Positions 26,301 through 64,000 of a DNA stretch of 64,000 nucleotides are shown here, piece after piece. The position numbers and the translations under genes are program-made. The stretch is from Microvelia longipes (Eukaryota > Arthropoda > Insecta > Hemiptera > Veliidae). The stretch is from positions 43,770,130 to 43,834,129 of the forward strand of contig JACMZG010001908.1 in NCBI GenBank assembly GCA_018340805.1. Direction: 5' to 3'. The notes beneath the pieces were generated by a model. The model saw only the letters and a program-made list of their open reading frames with translations, was not told where the DNA came from and made no database searches. Position 1 is the stretch's first letter; the number at the start of each line of letters is the position of its first letter.

Positions 26301-27959
26301 GGTTACACCAAGAATAATTATGCGCGTTAACTTAGAGTGCACCATCAACCGATTTTGATCAATGTAGTCTCATAATTTTGCGATAATTTTGCTGCATTTT
26401 GTTACGCAAAAATTAAATTTTGCGACGCAATTTTAATCGCGATTAATCACATCTCAAAGTTGCACTCCAAGTTAACGCTGGAGTGCACCATCAACCGATT
26501 TTGCTCAATTTAGGCTCATATTTTTGCAATAATTTTGCTGCATTTTGTTACGCAAAAATTAAATTTTGCGACGCAATTTTAATCGCGATTACTCACATCT
26601 CAAAATTGCACTCCAAGTTAACGCTGGAGTGCACCATTAACCGATTTTGATCAATTTAGTTTTATAATTTTGCGATAATTTTGCTGCATTTTGTTACGCA
26701 AAAATTAAATTTTGTGACTCAATTTTAATCGCGATTACTCACACCTCAAAGTTGCACTCCAAGTTAACGCTGGAGTGCACCATCAACCGATTGTGATCAA
26801 TTTAGTCTCATAATTTTGCGATAATTTTGCTGCATTTCGTTACGCAAAAATTAAATTTTGCGACGCAATTTTAATCGCGATTATCCACATCTCAAAGTTG
26901 CACTCCAAGTTAACGCTGGAGTGCACCATCAACCGAGAGTGGTCGTAGCGGCGAAAAATATTAACTCTGAATTTTGCTGACTCAGCAAACCGGGTTAATG
27001 ACGTCACAAAAACCTGGTTTATGACGTCTCAAAACCTGTTTTCAATAGGGCTTGTGTCTCACGAAGGTTGATTTTAGTACTAAGTTTGATTAAAAAATGT
27101 TAATTCGTTCGAAAAATAGAGTGTTTACAAGAATGTGTCTAGAAATGCATACATTTCTCAATTTAGTCTTATAATTTTGCTGCATTTTGTGATGCTGCAA
27201 CTAAATTTTGCGTCGCAATTTTAATGTTAAATAATTTCAATTTAAAGTTGCACTCTAAGTTAACGCTGGAGTGCACCTCAATCGATTTTGCTCAATTTAG
27301 TCTCAAAATTGTGCGATATAAAATGAGACGCAAAATTCCCGCAAAACCTAGTTTGAGACCTATTTTAGTAATATTAGTTGATACTACCCTCCAGCGTTGG
27401 TTTGGAAACTTAAGAAGTACGCGATAAATATTGGAACGCAAAATTTAATTTAGCTTAAAAATTCAGCAAAATTATCGTACATAATTGAAAGTAATTTAAG
27501 CAAAATCGGTTAATGGTGCACTCCAGCGTTAGAGTGCAACTTAAAGTTTCAGTATATCGCAATAAATATGGTTTTGCGGGAATTTTGTGTCACAATATTC
27601 CCGATTATATATAAATATTAAATACTTCCGATTTAGTACAAGTTTAAGTTAAAGCTAGAGTATACTATGAACTGTGTAGCTTAAATTTAATCTTAAATGT
27701 TTAATTTCATTATTTTGCATTTTGTGGATATGCAAAACGCTATCCATTAAATGGATAATATTTTTAATTACACTTGGCACAAAATCAGCCTTAGGGAGAA
27801 CACGAACCTGGTTGAAAATCAGGTTGTTACCTCATTAACCTGGTTGGTTTACTTCGCCGGTGTTAAATTACGGGGTACCCTAAAATACGGTCAATAAACT
27901 ACCTATGTCGAGTAGGGTGTCGTTTTTGATTGTTTTTCATTTAATTTTTTTTTAATTTG

Positions 27960-28058
<99 letters not shown>

Positions 28059-28084
28059 TATATATATATATATATATATATATA

Positions 28085-28133
<49 letters not shown>

Positions 28134-31100
28134 AAGTCTCGCAAACGTATATTACCGAATTTTTATTCCCAAAGGAAATTCGCTAAAACAAAATATCGGG
28201 TACGAGATACATCGGAAAAGTTCCTTATCACATCTTGGAAGTAGTTGCCAATTCATTATTGCGGGTTAATGACGTCATTAAAAAATTAGTTTCCGGACAG
28301 CACTTCACTTTTAAACTGATTTTTGTACAATGCTTCAACTCCTTAGAATAATACTACATAGACCGCTCCGCTCCGCACCGCTCTAGCTAGCTGAATCTCG
28401 CTCGGAAATTTTCTTACTTCGAAGTACTCAAAAGTATATAAATAATTCTGGAGGTCGAATCTAGCGCAACCCGGGCGAATTGTTTTTGAAATGCGGGCAT
28501 TCTTGCTTCAATCAATCCAATTTTTACTTACTTTTTCGGCATATATATATAATATCCTGAGCAGTAGTCTCACATGTTGTTATTTGATTTTTTTTAAAAA
28601 TGCGTTTTTATGAAAATGCGCATATTTCTCTGTTCAGTGCAATACTAATGTTTCGCAATTTTTTTTTAAATTCTAATAAATTAAATAACAAGTTGTGACA
28701 CTACTGCTCAGGTTATTTTAAATAAATATAAGCCAAAAAATTGAGCAAAAATGGATTAATAAACAAGAAAGCAAGTATTTAAAAGAAAATTCGCTCGGCT
28801 TGCGGACCTCCGCTATAGAATTATTTTGTTGTTATAAAATTAAATACTTTAACCTCTTAATTAAAGTATTTAAGTAATTTATGGAAAATAAAAAATTTGC
28901 GCCGGTACTGAAAACCCAAGCTTTGAGCTGTTCAACTTATAACCGATTTATTAAAATCAGCATGCCGTAAACAACAAATTAAAAAAAATTAAATTAAAAA
29001 CAATCAAAAACGACACCCTACTCAACATAGGTAGTTTATTGACCGTATTTTAGGGTACCCCGTAATTTAACACCGGCGAAGTAAACCAACCAGGTTAATG
29101 AGGTCATAACAACCTGATTTTCAACCAGGTTCGTGTTCTCCCTAAGGCTGATTTTTGTGCCAAGTGTAATTAAAAAATATTATCCATTTAATGGATAGCG
29201 TTTTGCATATCTACAAAATGCAAAATAATGAAATTAAACATTTAAGATTAATTTAAGCTACACAGTTCATAGTATACTCTAGCTTTAACTTAAACTTGTA
29301 CTAAATCGGAAGTATTTAATATTTATATATAATCGGGAATATTGTGACACAAAATTCCCGCAAAACCATATTTATTGCGATATACTGAAACTTTAAGTTG
29401 CACTCTAACGCTGGAGTGCACCATTAACCGATTTTGCTTAAATTACTTTCAATTATGTACGATAATTTTGCTGAATTTTAAGCTAAATTAAATTTTGCGT
29501 TCCAATATTTATCGCGTACTTCTTAAGTTTCCAAACCAACGCTGGAGGGTAGTATCAACTAATATTACTAAAATAGGTCTCAAACTAGGTTTTGCGGGAA
29601 TTTTGCGTCTCATTTTATATCGCACAATTTTGAGACTAAATTGAGCAAAATCGATTGATGGTGCACTCCAGCGTTAACTTAGAGTGCAACTTTAAATTGA
29701 AATTATTTAACATTAAAATTGCGACGCAAAATTTAGTTGCAGCATCACAAAATGCAGCAAAATTATAAGACTAAATTGAGATATGTATGCATTTCTAGAC
29801 ACATTCTTGTAAACACTCTATTTTTCGAACGAATTAACATTTTTTAATCAAACTTAGTACTAAAATCAACCTTCGTGAGGACACAAGCCCTATTGAAAAC
29901 CAGGTTTTTGAGACGTCATAAACCAGGTTTTTGTGACGTCATTAACCCGGTTTGCTGAGTCAGCAAAATTCAGAGTTAATATTTTTCGCCGCTACGACCA
30001 CTCTCGGTTGATGGTGCACTCCAGCGTTAACTTGGAGTGCAACTTTGAGATGTGATTAATCGCGATTAAAATTGCGTCGCAAAATTTAATTTTTGCGTAA
30101 CGAAATGCAGCAAAATTATCGCAAAATTATGAGACTACATTGATCAAAATCGGTTGATGGTGCACTCTAAGTTAACGCGCATAGAATAATTTAATGATTA
30201 ATTAAAACAAATGCATGCACTGCATGCTTATTTATTATGTATTTATTTTATTTATATTGCATGATGTTACTAACTAATTTCTATAATTTAAAAATCAATG
30301 AGGATTGAGAATAAAAATTATTGATAAACCAATAAAATGAAAATTAAATTAATAAAAATGCCATTAAATAAATTGAATATTACTAATTAAATTAATGTGT
30401 TACAAAATATATTAGAAAAATAGAACTCAAAGTAAATACAGCTGAAAGGCTGATTTAAGAAACATAATTACAAATATAAAAATTATAAGAATAGATAAAT
30501 AATAAATAAGGAATAATAAATAAAATAAATATAAAAGTAATATTAAATATAACAAATAATATAGTAAGTGAAATTAACCATGAATGAAGCGCTATACCAA
30601 ATTATAATATTGCTAAGTCATTTAGTTAAAATATTCATGTATATCAATATGTTGTTTCCTTTATAAATGGTTTCATTCATTTATTCATAATTTTAATAGT
30701 TTTTATTTATAATATCTTTTTATCAGTTTAGTAATTTTAATATAAAAATTGTTTCAGATTCTCGTATGAGAGATGATGCACTAATGCCTCCTCCACCTCC
30801 GTCCCGCACTATAACTTCATATGATGAATTAAGAAAAAGAAACAGAGATGAATATGAAACTGGTAGAAATAGATATAGGTAAGGCTAAAAGTTTTGTCAA
30901 AAATATATAAAATTTGTAACATACTCTGGTTAGTTTTCTTTTAGTTTCAGTAGAACCACCAGTAACCGTTAATTACTTACAATTATTACTATTATCACTT
31001 ATTATTTACTACTTTAATACTTATTAATATTTTGATCTCTTACTTATTATTTGATTTCTGCTACTTATAAATACTTTGATCTCTTACTTCTTATTTGATT

Positions 31101-32240
31101 TCTGCTACTTATAAATACTTTGATCTCTTACTTATTATTTGATTTCTGCTACTTATAAATACTTTGATCTCTTACTTATTATTTGATTTCTGCCACTTAT
31201 AAATACTTTGATCTCTTACTTATTATTGATTTCTGCTACTTGATCTCTTTAATACTTGATCTCTTACCTTATTTGATTTCTGCTACTTATAAATACTTTG
31301 ATCTCTTACTTTTTATACTAATACTATTTTATCAGGTTAACTATAGTAGAATTGACCAACTAGTTAACTCACTCTTTTTAAAAACTTTAAGATATTTTTC
31401 AAAATCTCGGAAAACCTGTGACTCACTATTATTAAGTTTATCCTTATGTTTAACTAAATTATTATAACTATAACAATTATTTCATGGTATAAAATATTAA
31501 AGGACAGGCACCCTAACCCTAAGTTAATCTCACCTAATGTTACCAATAGAAGGAAAAGAAGAGAAAAAGGTAAATCCTTGAAATCTAATGCAAAGTTACA
31601 ATTTTAGCGATTGCTTTATGTTTGAGCCCGCTATTAGCTGATCATACAAATCTGAATTTTGTTTAGCTTGTACTATCTAATGTATGCCAAGTTAGCGAAT
31701 GATAGAAAATTTATCGCTTTGCCCACAATATTGAGAGCAAAGCGAGTCCTGTTTACATAGTTTATATAGTTACAGTAATCTAGAGTGCTTTGAAACTTTA
31801 TTACTTTGGAACTATATATTTCCATAAACTTTTTTTAGCAATCTATTGTGTCTCAATCTAGTGACCCTAGTGTAGCAATCTAAGTGACCCTCTTTAATGT
31901 ACCTTATTTCAATTTTAGCAATTTTATGGGCAAAGCGAGTCCTATTTGCATTTATAGTTTCTGTCTCTGCTGTGAAAATGTTAACATTATTATGTGGACT
32001 CTGCTTTCCTTTGTTCTAATTTTAAACTGGATTAGAACCAAATGAAATGATTTTTTTTGTTTAAATTCTGTATTACTTTGATCATGGCACCTTAAGTTGT
32101 TTTTAAATGTTTATAGACAAAGCTTGAGAGATGAAGCAGCTACTCAGCCTCCGACTGAAGCAGCGCCACTCCCACCTCTCAGAGATGATAACTGGTCTCC
32201 CACAAGTTCAAATATATATAGCGATTCTTGGTCTAAATAG
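20343..32240 (+). CDS. OCIAD1: OCIA domain-containing protein (OCIAD1/asrij-like), complete gene, 6 coding exons
   Basis: Coding exons join(20343-20375, 21297-21420, 23544-23724, 24605-24768, 30758-30878, 32117-32240). All introns are GT-AG and every codon phase agrees, giving 248 aa, close to the about 245 aa of vertebrate OCIAD1. The N-terminal half is the OCIA domain: an [17 protein letters not shown] segment, then two hydrophobic stretches (PLSAILGLG and [16 protein letters not shown]). The C-terminal half is polar and ends with the family-typical [15 protein letters not shown] block and a short YSDSWSK tail. Family knowledge: OCIAD/asrij proteins are endosomal or mitochondrial membrane proteins linked to stem-cell maintenance and signalling. 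The conserved cysteines and GKxSY motif are seen directly; the function is inferred from the family. Introns total about 11 kb and are packed with repeats. Confidence 0.9.
20515..21046 (+). pseudogene. Penelope-like element remnant (GIY-YIG end) in OCIAD1 intron 1
   Basis: In + frames: [20 protein letters not shown], the GIY-YIG nuclease signature of Penelope-like retroelements, then [20 protein letters not shown] and a terminal [18 protein letters not shown]. Frameshifts and a short inverted duplication (20876-20919) break the frame. The reverse transcriptase is absent. Penelope-like elements encode RT followed by GIY-YIG, so this is the 3' end of a dead copy, clearly different from the one at 42-43 kb. 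Confidence 0.85.
21068..21222 (+). repeat. Small minisatellite (GCCTACTATAATACTGCC type)
   Basis: About six imperfect units of CCTACTATAATACTGCCTAT with ATATAATT or ATATATAT joiners, 75 bp before exon 2. Confidence 0.9.
21297..21420 (+). CDS. OCIAD1: OCIAD1 coding exon 2 (first half of OCIA domain)
   Basis: Acceptor TTTTCAG before CCATTTAAG, donor GTATGT. Encodes [16 protein letters not shown] and continues with [17 protein letters not shown], the most conserved part of the family. Ends with one base of a Gly codon completed by exon 3. Confidence 0.9.
21430..22848. other. Intronic AT-rich sequence
   Basis: OCIAD1 intron 2; no nested gene recognised. Confidence 0.5.
22849..22990 (+). mobile_element. 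Fragment of the TAGTCCAAGAGCC-end MITE family
   Basis: Begins TAGTCCAAGAGCCAGGCC and shares TTCAAACAAAATTTTTC and GCCCTTCATATGAATGCGCT with 44469-44757. The right end is missing. The 63-codon frame here owes its end to the MITE. Confidence 0.75.
23544..23724 (+). CDS. OCIAD1: OCIAD1 coding exon 3 (second half of OCIA domain)
   Basis: Acceptor TTTTTTAAG, donor GTATTC. Encodes [18 protein letters not shown] followed by [18 protein letters not shown], the second hydrophobic segment and the G-K-x-S-Y motif, then a basic [12 protein letters not shown] stretch. Two bases in, two bases out. Confidence 0.9.
24085..24450 (-). mobile_element. tRNA-derived SINE, copy 1 (OCIAD1 intron 3)
   Basis: The minus-strand head near 24440-24380 has an A-box-like TGGTGAAATGCTTAGCACG and a degenerate B-box GGGTTAATTC. 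The body (GGGATAACG, TTTAGGGTTAGGGATCTTCT, TTTTGCCTAAACCCA) is shared with copies at 34.0 and 58.3 kb. Confidence 0.75.
24605..24768 (+). CDS. OCIAD1: OCIAD1 coding exon 4
   Basis: Acceptor TTCAAG, donor GTAATG. Encodes an acidic, Ser/Pro-rich linker ([19 protein letters not shown], then [20 protein letters not shown]). The NESAP run also occurs in vertebrate OCIAD1. An ATG lies near the 5' edge, but frame and phase show it is an internal Met. Confidence 0.85.
25735..25960 (+). pseudogene. Non-LTR retrotransposon ORF2 C-terminus (dead), part 1
   Basis: KWAGHQVR, stop, then [20 protein letters not shown] and [20 protein letters not shown] with [18 protein letters not shown]: the WAGH...W.P...RGRP.TRW...W...DR..WR tail of insect non-LTR reverse transcriptases (RTE/Jockey-like). 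One in-frame stop is seen at 25785. The frame is cut by the MITE at 25961 and resumes at 26291 (CQAWLHQE, stop). Confidence 0.85.
25961..26282 (-). mobile_element. hAT-like MITE with 8-bp target duplication ATGTTTAC
   Basis: Ends CATAAAGATATATTACTAGA and CTAGTATATATCTCTATG are inverted. ATGTTTAC is present exactly at 25953-25960 and 26283-26290. Removing element plus one duplication restores the retrotransposon frame. An 8-bp duplication is typical of hAT elements. Non-coding, 322 bp. Confidence 0.9.
26283..26317 (+). pseudogene. Non-LTR ORF2 C-terminus, part 2 (stop)
   Basis: Continues the frame of 25735-25960 after the [12 protein letters not shown] then TAA. The stop lies inside the 9-bp target site of the foldback element. 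Confidence 0.7.
26335..26918 (+). repeat. 146-bp tandem units in foldback left arm (4 copies)
   Basis: Exact 146-bp period. Each unit runs from GAGTGCACCATCAACCGATT to GTTGCACTCCAAGTTAACGC. Units differ by a few substitutions. Confidence 0.95.
27961..28130. repeat. (TA)n microsatellite in foldback loop
   Basis: Pure TA with rare interruptions; gives artefact poly Tyr/Ile frames. Confidence 0.95.
28551..28720. repeat. Inverted repeat inside foldback loop
   Basis: CTGAGCAGTAGTCTCACATG near 28558 and its inverse near 28712 (TTGTGACACTACTGCTCAG) flank about 110 bp: a small MITE-like insert. Confidence 0.6.
30195..30755. other. Intronic AT-rich sequence
   Basis: End of OCIAD1 intron 4; nothing recognised. 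Confidence 0.5.
30758..30878 (+). CDS. OCIAD1: OCIAD1 coding exon 5
   Basis: Acceptor GTTTCAG, donor GTAAGG. Encodes [15 protein letters not shown] and the hallmark [15 protein letters not shown]. The upstream intron is about 6 kb and contains the 3.86-kb foldback element. Confidence 0.9.
31027..31312 (+). repeat. About 41-bp minisatellite in OCIAD1 intron 5
   Basis: About seven units of ATTTGATTTCTGCTACTTAT + AAATACTTTGATCTCTTACT. Confidence 0.92.
32117..32240 (+). CDS. OCIAD1: OCIAD1 coding exon 6 (stop)
   Basis: Acceptor TTTATAG, stop TAG. Encodes [19 protein letters not shown] and ends with NIYSDSWSK. An AATAAA lies 5 bp after the stop and others follow near 33005, so the 3' UTR may run to about 33.0 kb across the 57-bp tandem repeat. 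Confidence 0.85.
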
Positions 32241-32580
32241 CAAAAATAAATAACTAGTCATTTTATTTTTAGATATTAATTGTAAAACTTGTGGACCTTA
32301 TTGCAATATGAGGTTCAATCTAGACTGCATTTATATTAAGTTGTGTAAATAATTGTCTATGCCTTTAAAGAATGATGCAAGGATGTGAAATAATTGTCAA
32401 ATTTTGATCAGCATTTAGTTAAGCTGAGCCAGGTTGGGTATGAATCACTTTATACTTATAATTAACCCTTAAGGCCCTTGAGAATTTGAATGATAATGGT
32501 AATAACTTGAGGTTGGTTTGTACAAAATGGTAAAAATAGTTATAGTCATTGAAAGAAGGTTAAAACTGAAGGTTAACTGA

Positions 32581-32985
32581 GACCAGCACTGAGTTCACTC
32601 CTACCCTCTGTCTGGACACTCTAGTCTACCTTCTGGAGACCAGCAATGAGTTCACTCCTACCCTCTGTCTGGACACTCTAGTCTACCTTCTAGAGACCAG
32701 CACTGATTTCACTCCTACCTCTGTCTGGACACTCTAGTCTACCTTCTAGAGACCAGCAATGAGTTCACTCCCATTCTCTGACTGGATACTCTAGTCTACC
32801 TTCTAGAGACCATCACCGAGTTCACTCCTATTCTCTGTCTAGATACTCTTGTCTACCTTCTAGAGACCATCACCGAGTTCACTCCTACCCTCTGTCTGGA
32901 CACTCTAGTCTACCTTCTAGAGACCAGCACCGAGTTCACTCCTACCCTCTGTCTGGATACTCTAGTCTACCTTCTGACATTCTGT
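32581..32985 (+). repeat. About 57-bp tandem repeat downstream of OCIAD1 (7 copies)
   Basis: Units of GACCAGCACTGAGTTCACTC + CTACCCTCTGTCTGGACACT + CTAGTCTACCTTCTAGA. A single diverged relative lies at 60385-60485, so the unit comes from a dispersed repeat. Confidence 0.92.
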
Positions 32986-33175
32986 ACCTATTATATTCTT
33001 TGATTGTAATAAATATTGATATTATATTGTGGTCAAAATTTTAATAAATTACATTAAAATGATTACATGCAATAATGAAGAGCATTAGAAGACTAATGTG
33101 CGAGGAGGTTTAACCGTGGGGCTTTTGGGTGAGATCAACATCGGAACCCACAGAAAAAGGGGGATCCCATCGGAA

Positions 33176-33456
33176 CGTGCGCTCATTGAAGCATAGTCTA
33201 ATTGGACGTTAAATTCCCAGTTTTCAGTACACTCATTCACACTGACATAACAAATCATTCATTTACAGGTCTTAAAGGCTAAAAGAATATGTTTCTTAAA
33301 ACATCTGTGGATGTTAGCTCAATGAATCTTAGTCTTATTAGACATGTTAAATTCCTAGTTTTCACTAACACTTACTCACACTGACATAACTACTTCTTCA
33401 TTTACATATCTTCAAGGCTAAAAGAACATGGTATTAAAAACATCTGTGGATGTTAT
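33176..33456 (+). repeat. About 140-bp direct duplication
   Basis: TTAGTCTTATTAGAC/TAGTCTAATTGGAC, CACTGACATAAC and AAAACATCTGTGGATGTTA recur in the same order in both halves. Confidence 0.75.
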
Positions 33457-33634
33457 CTTGACCCTGATATTGTTTGTTCCAAAGTTAGATGATCTCATCT
33501 TTTCAAATATGTTGTGAGTTCATTGGAGCATAACAAGCTAAACCAATCCCCTGTTATAGGAGGTATCAGGTGTATGAAACAAAAGAAGTTGTTAACACCC
33601 TAAATTTTATAACAGGAATTTTCTTGATAGTAAT

Positions 33635-33858
33635 TAGTGATAGTTATTAGGGAGGGTGATAGCGACCTAGCAAGTAGGCCGTGTTGTTGTGCAGACCCTC
33701 TTAGTTAGAATATAGCGTTCCACCTTATGAGTCTTAGTGCAGGCATTTTGTGTCTAATCCACAGAAGAGCCATGACTTTACTCTAAGTTTTTATTGTTCC
33801 AACTAGAAACATTAAAGCTGCTAGGCCATGCTTTCCTACTCTCGAATCCATAAATAGC

Positions 33859-33907
<49 letters not shown>

Positions 33908-34275
33908 TATATATTATATTATATATATATATATATATTATAGTATATATATATATATATTATATAATATATATATATATATTTATATATATATATATAA
34001 TATATAATATATATATGTATATATATATATTTGTATGTATGTATGTATGTAGTATAAACTACTATTGAGGGTCCTAAATTTTGCCTAAACCCAAGGTTCA
34101 TTTAGGGTTAGGGATCTTTTATAATTATCCAACATCGCACAGGCTTATTGTCCCTTTCAAAGGATGGCGTGTGAAAGGATTTCCATCCCTTGCGTGAGAA
34201 TCCTAGATGCCCCGGCTGGGATTGAACCCGGACTGACTGCACGTGCTAACTAGTACACTACCGGTATCCCCTAGG
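33635..34275 (-). mobile_element. tRNA-derived SINE, copy 2, with internal (TA)n
   Basis: The minus-strand head at 34275-34210 has GTAGTGTACTAGTTAGCACG (A-box) and GGGTTCAATCCC (perfect B-box), then the shared body (CCCTAAACCCA/TTTAGGGTTAGGG). A (TA)n block (33860-34040) sits inside the body. Confidence 0.85.
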
Positions 34276-34289
34276 AGTTTTCTTATAAA

Positions 34290-35830
34290 CTGATTATGAC
34301 ATTAAAAGGTTAGAGACCACAGTATTAAAAATTATAATTCTAAAAAGAATATTTTTATTAATATTTTCGTATTATTCTTATTTTAAGAATATTTTAAGAT
34401 TAAAATAATTTTAAGAATCAAAAAATACTTTAACAATTCCACCGAAAAAACATATTTATTTATTTATAATAAGGTGCTTAATGTGAAATCAGTAGCACCT
34501 CTACTCATGTCAAAAAAAATTAAGGGTGAGCATGAATATTATTGAATATACATATAGAGTAAATAGGAAAATGATAATTAAGAGATTCTTTTCTAATCAA
34601 ATAAGAAATTTAGCTTACCATCATAATGAGGCACAGCAACAAGAGGTTGAATGCCTCTTGTTAGTTAAAAAAAAATTATTAATTTTTGTGTAAAAAATTA
34701 TGGCTTGAATTTGAGGTTAAATAAAATGTTTGGGCGATAATAATAACTGGAATGCAAGAAGTCAGAGGCTTACTAATCAAGACTTAGGTAATCAATATTT
34801 GTTAACTTTATGATCTAAGGTTTATTTAGAAAATGAAAAAAAAAATTTGCTATATTTGAATAATATATGTGTATTTTTGATTGAGGTGTCTTTCATAGGG
34901 TACACATTTAACAGATAAATGGCAACAAAAATGTTCTTAAAAAATAAATATTTTAAATTTGTATTGTTGAATTGTGTTTATTGTTAGATTTTTATTACAT
35001 TTCTTTATTTTTCCATTTCTTTTACTCCAGTACATATAATACTGATAATCAAATCAGGTCTAATGGTCAGATAGCTTATGTTGTGTAAAATGTATCTGTC
35101 ACTTTTCCTGTATCAAATACTATAAAAAATTGCATGCTTAATTCGGTTTCTAAAAATATCATGTTTAGATACTGCTTTGGGGAGTACTGCACTGAATTTA
35201 AGGGGTTTTAATTCAATTTTCTAGCCTACTACTGGAGGTTAATTAAAAATGTTATTGTGTTTACCCTAAAACTCCGAAACAGATATTTGAAATCAACAAA
35301 TCAGGTTATTTTACCTGTATTTCCTGGCGATGTTTTTTTATATACTATATAGTTTTATTTTAAGATTAATTGAAAGTAGTTTACAAAACGATGTAAACAA
35401 AAGAAGAACCATAAACAAAGTGAACGATTGCCGAAAAAAAGGTTATTTTCCTACAGCGGTTATGGGGGTAGGGATTTTTTTTCTCTTTTTTAGTGAGGGG
35501 TTGCCAGCGGCTTCTCTGATTGGTCAATCCCCAAAATACTTATGACCTTAGGGATTTTTAAACTGAACGATAGACTGTAGCACTACATTACTAACACATC
35601 TAAATACAACAAATAAAAAACATGTCTTGCAATGTAACCATATTTTTGATTCCAAATTACCAATGTGCGGCTTGGAGAGAAGCTGTAAAAGTGGAAATTT
35701 TTGTCTCCTCATCCTTTTTTATTGTCAAATATTGGAAAAACATGATATTCTTTTGTCAATGTGTCTATTCAACCTTTCTTAGATATGGTAGTGGGAGAGG
35801 GGAGTTATTCTTTTAAAAAAATACCCTTTT
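34290..35830. other. Intergenic sequence between the convergent genes
   Basis: Apart from short AT-rich frames nothing is supported. It must hold the bestrophin 3' UTR. Confidence 0.45.
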
Positions 35831-35837
35831 ATTCTTG

Positions 35838-63305
<27,468 letters not shown>

Positions 63306-63411
63306 CTGGTGAAAAATAATAATTAATTTAGGGTGAATCAAGCTATCATAATATCACAAAATTCGTTAGACAGAAAGAGAAACGGCGTACTTGTTTCTTA
63401 GGTATATTTGT

Positions 63412-63642
63412 ATAGAGATATATACTAGAGGGGCCATAGCTTGGCTCAATACATTGAGATGCCTGAAACATATTTTTGGGGCTCTGTGTAACCTCAATGA
63501 AACCTCCTTTACGAGTAAGTTGAGGTTATAATTAATCAATTGATTTTTGCTTCCCGTACATTGTTTGTGTTTTGATTTGTATTTTTAACGTTCTAATGTT
63601 TAAGTTATTGTAATTTGGTACTCATTATTTGATTATATTTAT
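63412..63642 (+). mobile_element. hAT-like MITE (CATAGAGAT family), interrupted
   Basis: Left end TATAGAGATATATACTAGAG and body as at 50348. It breaks off at GATTATATTTAT where another MITE begins. Confidence 0.75.
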
Positions 63643-64000
63643 CAAGGATTTTGAATAAAGGGGATGAGGCACTGTCGATTTGCCATGCAAAAAAGTGACC
63701 CCATCGAAAAAAAAACAGAAAGAATTCAACACGAAACACACGTCAAAAACCAACTGCACATACTTGGTAAAACTTCGCATGCTTACAATTCTTATAACAG
63801 CGCAGATCTTAAATTTTAGAGGCAAACTTACCTCTCAATGGTTTCCCATTTTCCATTGCTTGAGAAGGTTACAACAAAACACGCTTAAATTATCACTCAC
63901 TGAAGTGGCAAAGTATAGTCCAAAATTTAAAATTAATAAGCACAAATGACTTAACAAGCACCACAAATGTAACAATCATGAGAAGCACAGAAGAAAGTTT
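63643..64000. mobile_element. CAAGGAT-family MITE, runs off the window
   Basis: Begins CAAGGATTTTGAATA and GGGGATGAGGC, then matches 49620-50143 in reverse order. It is inserted in the preceding MITE. Confidence 0.75.

Larger units (their letters stand above)
26320..30182. mobile_element. 3.86-kb foldback transposable element, 9-bp target duplication
   Basis: Flanked by exact AGAATAATT at 26311-26319 and 30183-30191. Left arm 26320 to about 27962 and right arm about 28978 to 30182 are inverted copies beginning ATGCGCGTTAACT. The left arm holds four 146-bp units (starts 26335, 26481, 26627, 26773, next boundary 26919); the right arm holds one, which explains the 438-bp difference in arm length. 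The central about 1 kb has a (TA)n tract (27961-28130) and other repeat pieces, with no transposase. Architecture and 9-bp duplications resemble Drosophila FB-type elements or MULE-related foldbacks. Mobilising source unknown. Confidence 0.92.

Noticed and set aside
35330..35816. Two plus-strand frames between the convergent genes
   Set aside because: No homology, low complexity at the ends, no splice-framed exon; left as intergenic.

Overview
This is a eukaryotic, very AT-rich window that is mostly repeats, with two recognisable spliced genes. The intron-rich genes, Penelope-like and non-LTR retroelement fragments, MITEs, a tRNA-type SINE and a 5S-rRNA-like repeat suggest an arthropod, probably an insect. 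I cannot name the species. Long (TA)n tracts produce the poly-Tyr/Ile open frames, which are not genes.

Layout. 0-20 kb is intergenic. It holds one possible coding exon (5.62-5.97 kb, weak resemblance to the insect CHK/EcKinase family), several inverted-repeat elements, a GC-richer minisatellite (7.35-7.98 kb), copies of the 5S-like repeat, long hairpins (11.4, 16.1, 17.2 kb) and a 186-bp satellite (18.1-19.9 kb). 20.3-32.2 kb on + is a complete OCIA-domain gene (OCIAD1/asrij type, 6 coding exons, 248 aa by my count). Its introns carry a Penelope-like remnant, a tRNA-SINE, a dead non-LTR tail interrupted by a hAT-like MITE with an 8-bp target duplication, and a 3.86-kb foldback element with 9-bp target duplications and exact 146-bp units in its arm.

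35.8-63.3 kb on - is the body and 3' end of a bestrophin anion-channel gene. Fourteen coding exons, including a 22-nt microexon, join in frame. The first coding exon lies beyond the right edge. The first seven exons present here encode the conserved channel core, including the pore neck and the Ca2+-clasp motif. The remaining seven encode a long divergent cytoplasmic tail. Its introns hold more mobile DNA: a Penelope-like 3' end nested in a non-LTR element (40.6-43.7 kb), two neighbouring copies of a TIR element (46.25-48.03 kb), two MITE families with 8-bp target duplications, a TIR element with a tandem-repeat interior (52.6-53.3 kb), and a 28-bp minisatellite (62.2-62.7 kb).

The OCIA gene (+) and the bestrophin gene (-) are convergent, with about 3.6 kb between their stop codons. 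Nothing shows that they act together. The most notable items are the foldback element, the datable nested insertions, the 5S-like repeat family, a hammerhead-like signature shared by two palindromic elements, and the bestrophin gene structure (microexon, duplicated splice donor, repeat abutting a donor). All joins come from reading splice signals and codon phase by eye; none has been checked with transcripts.
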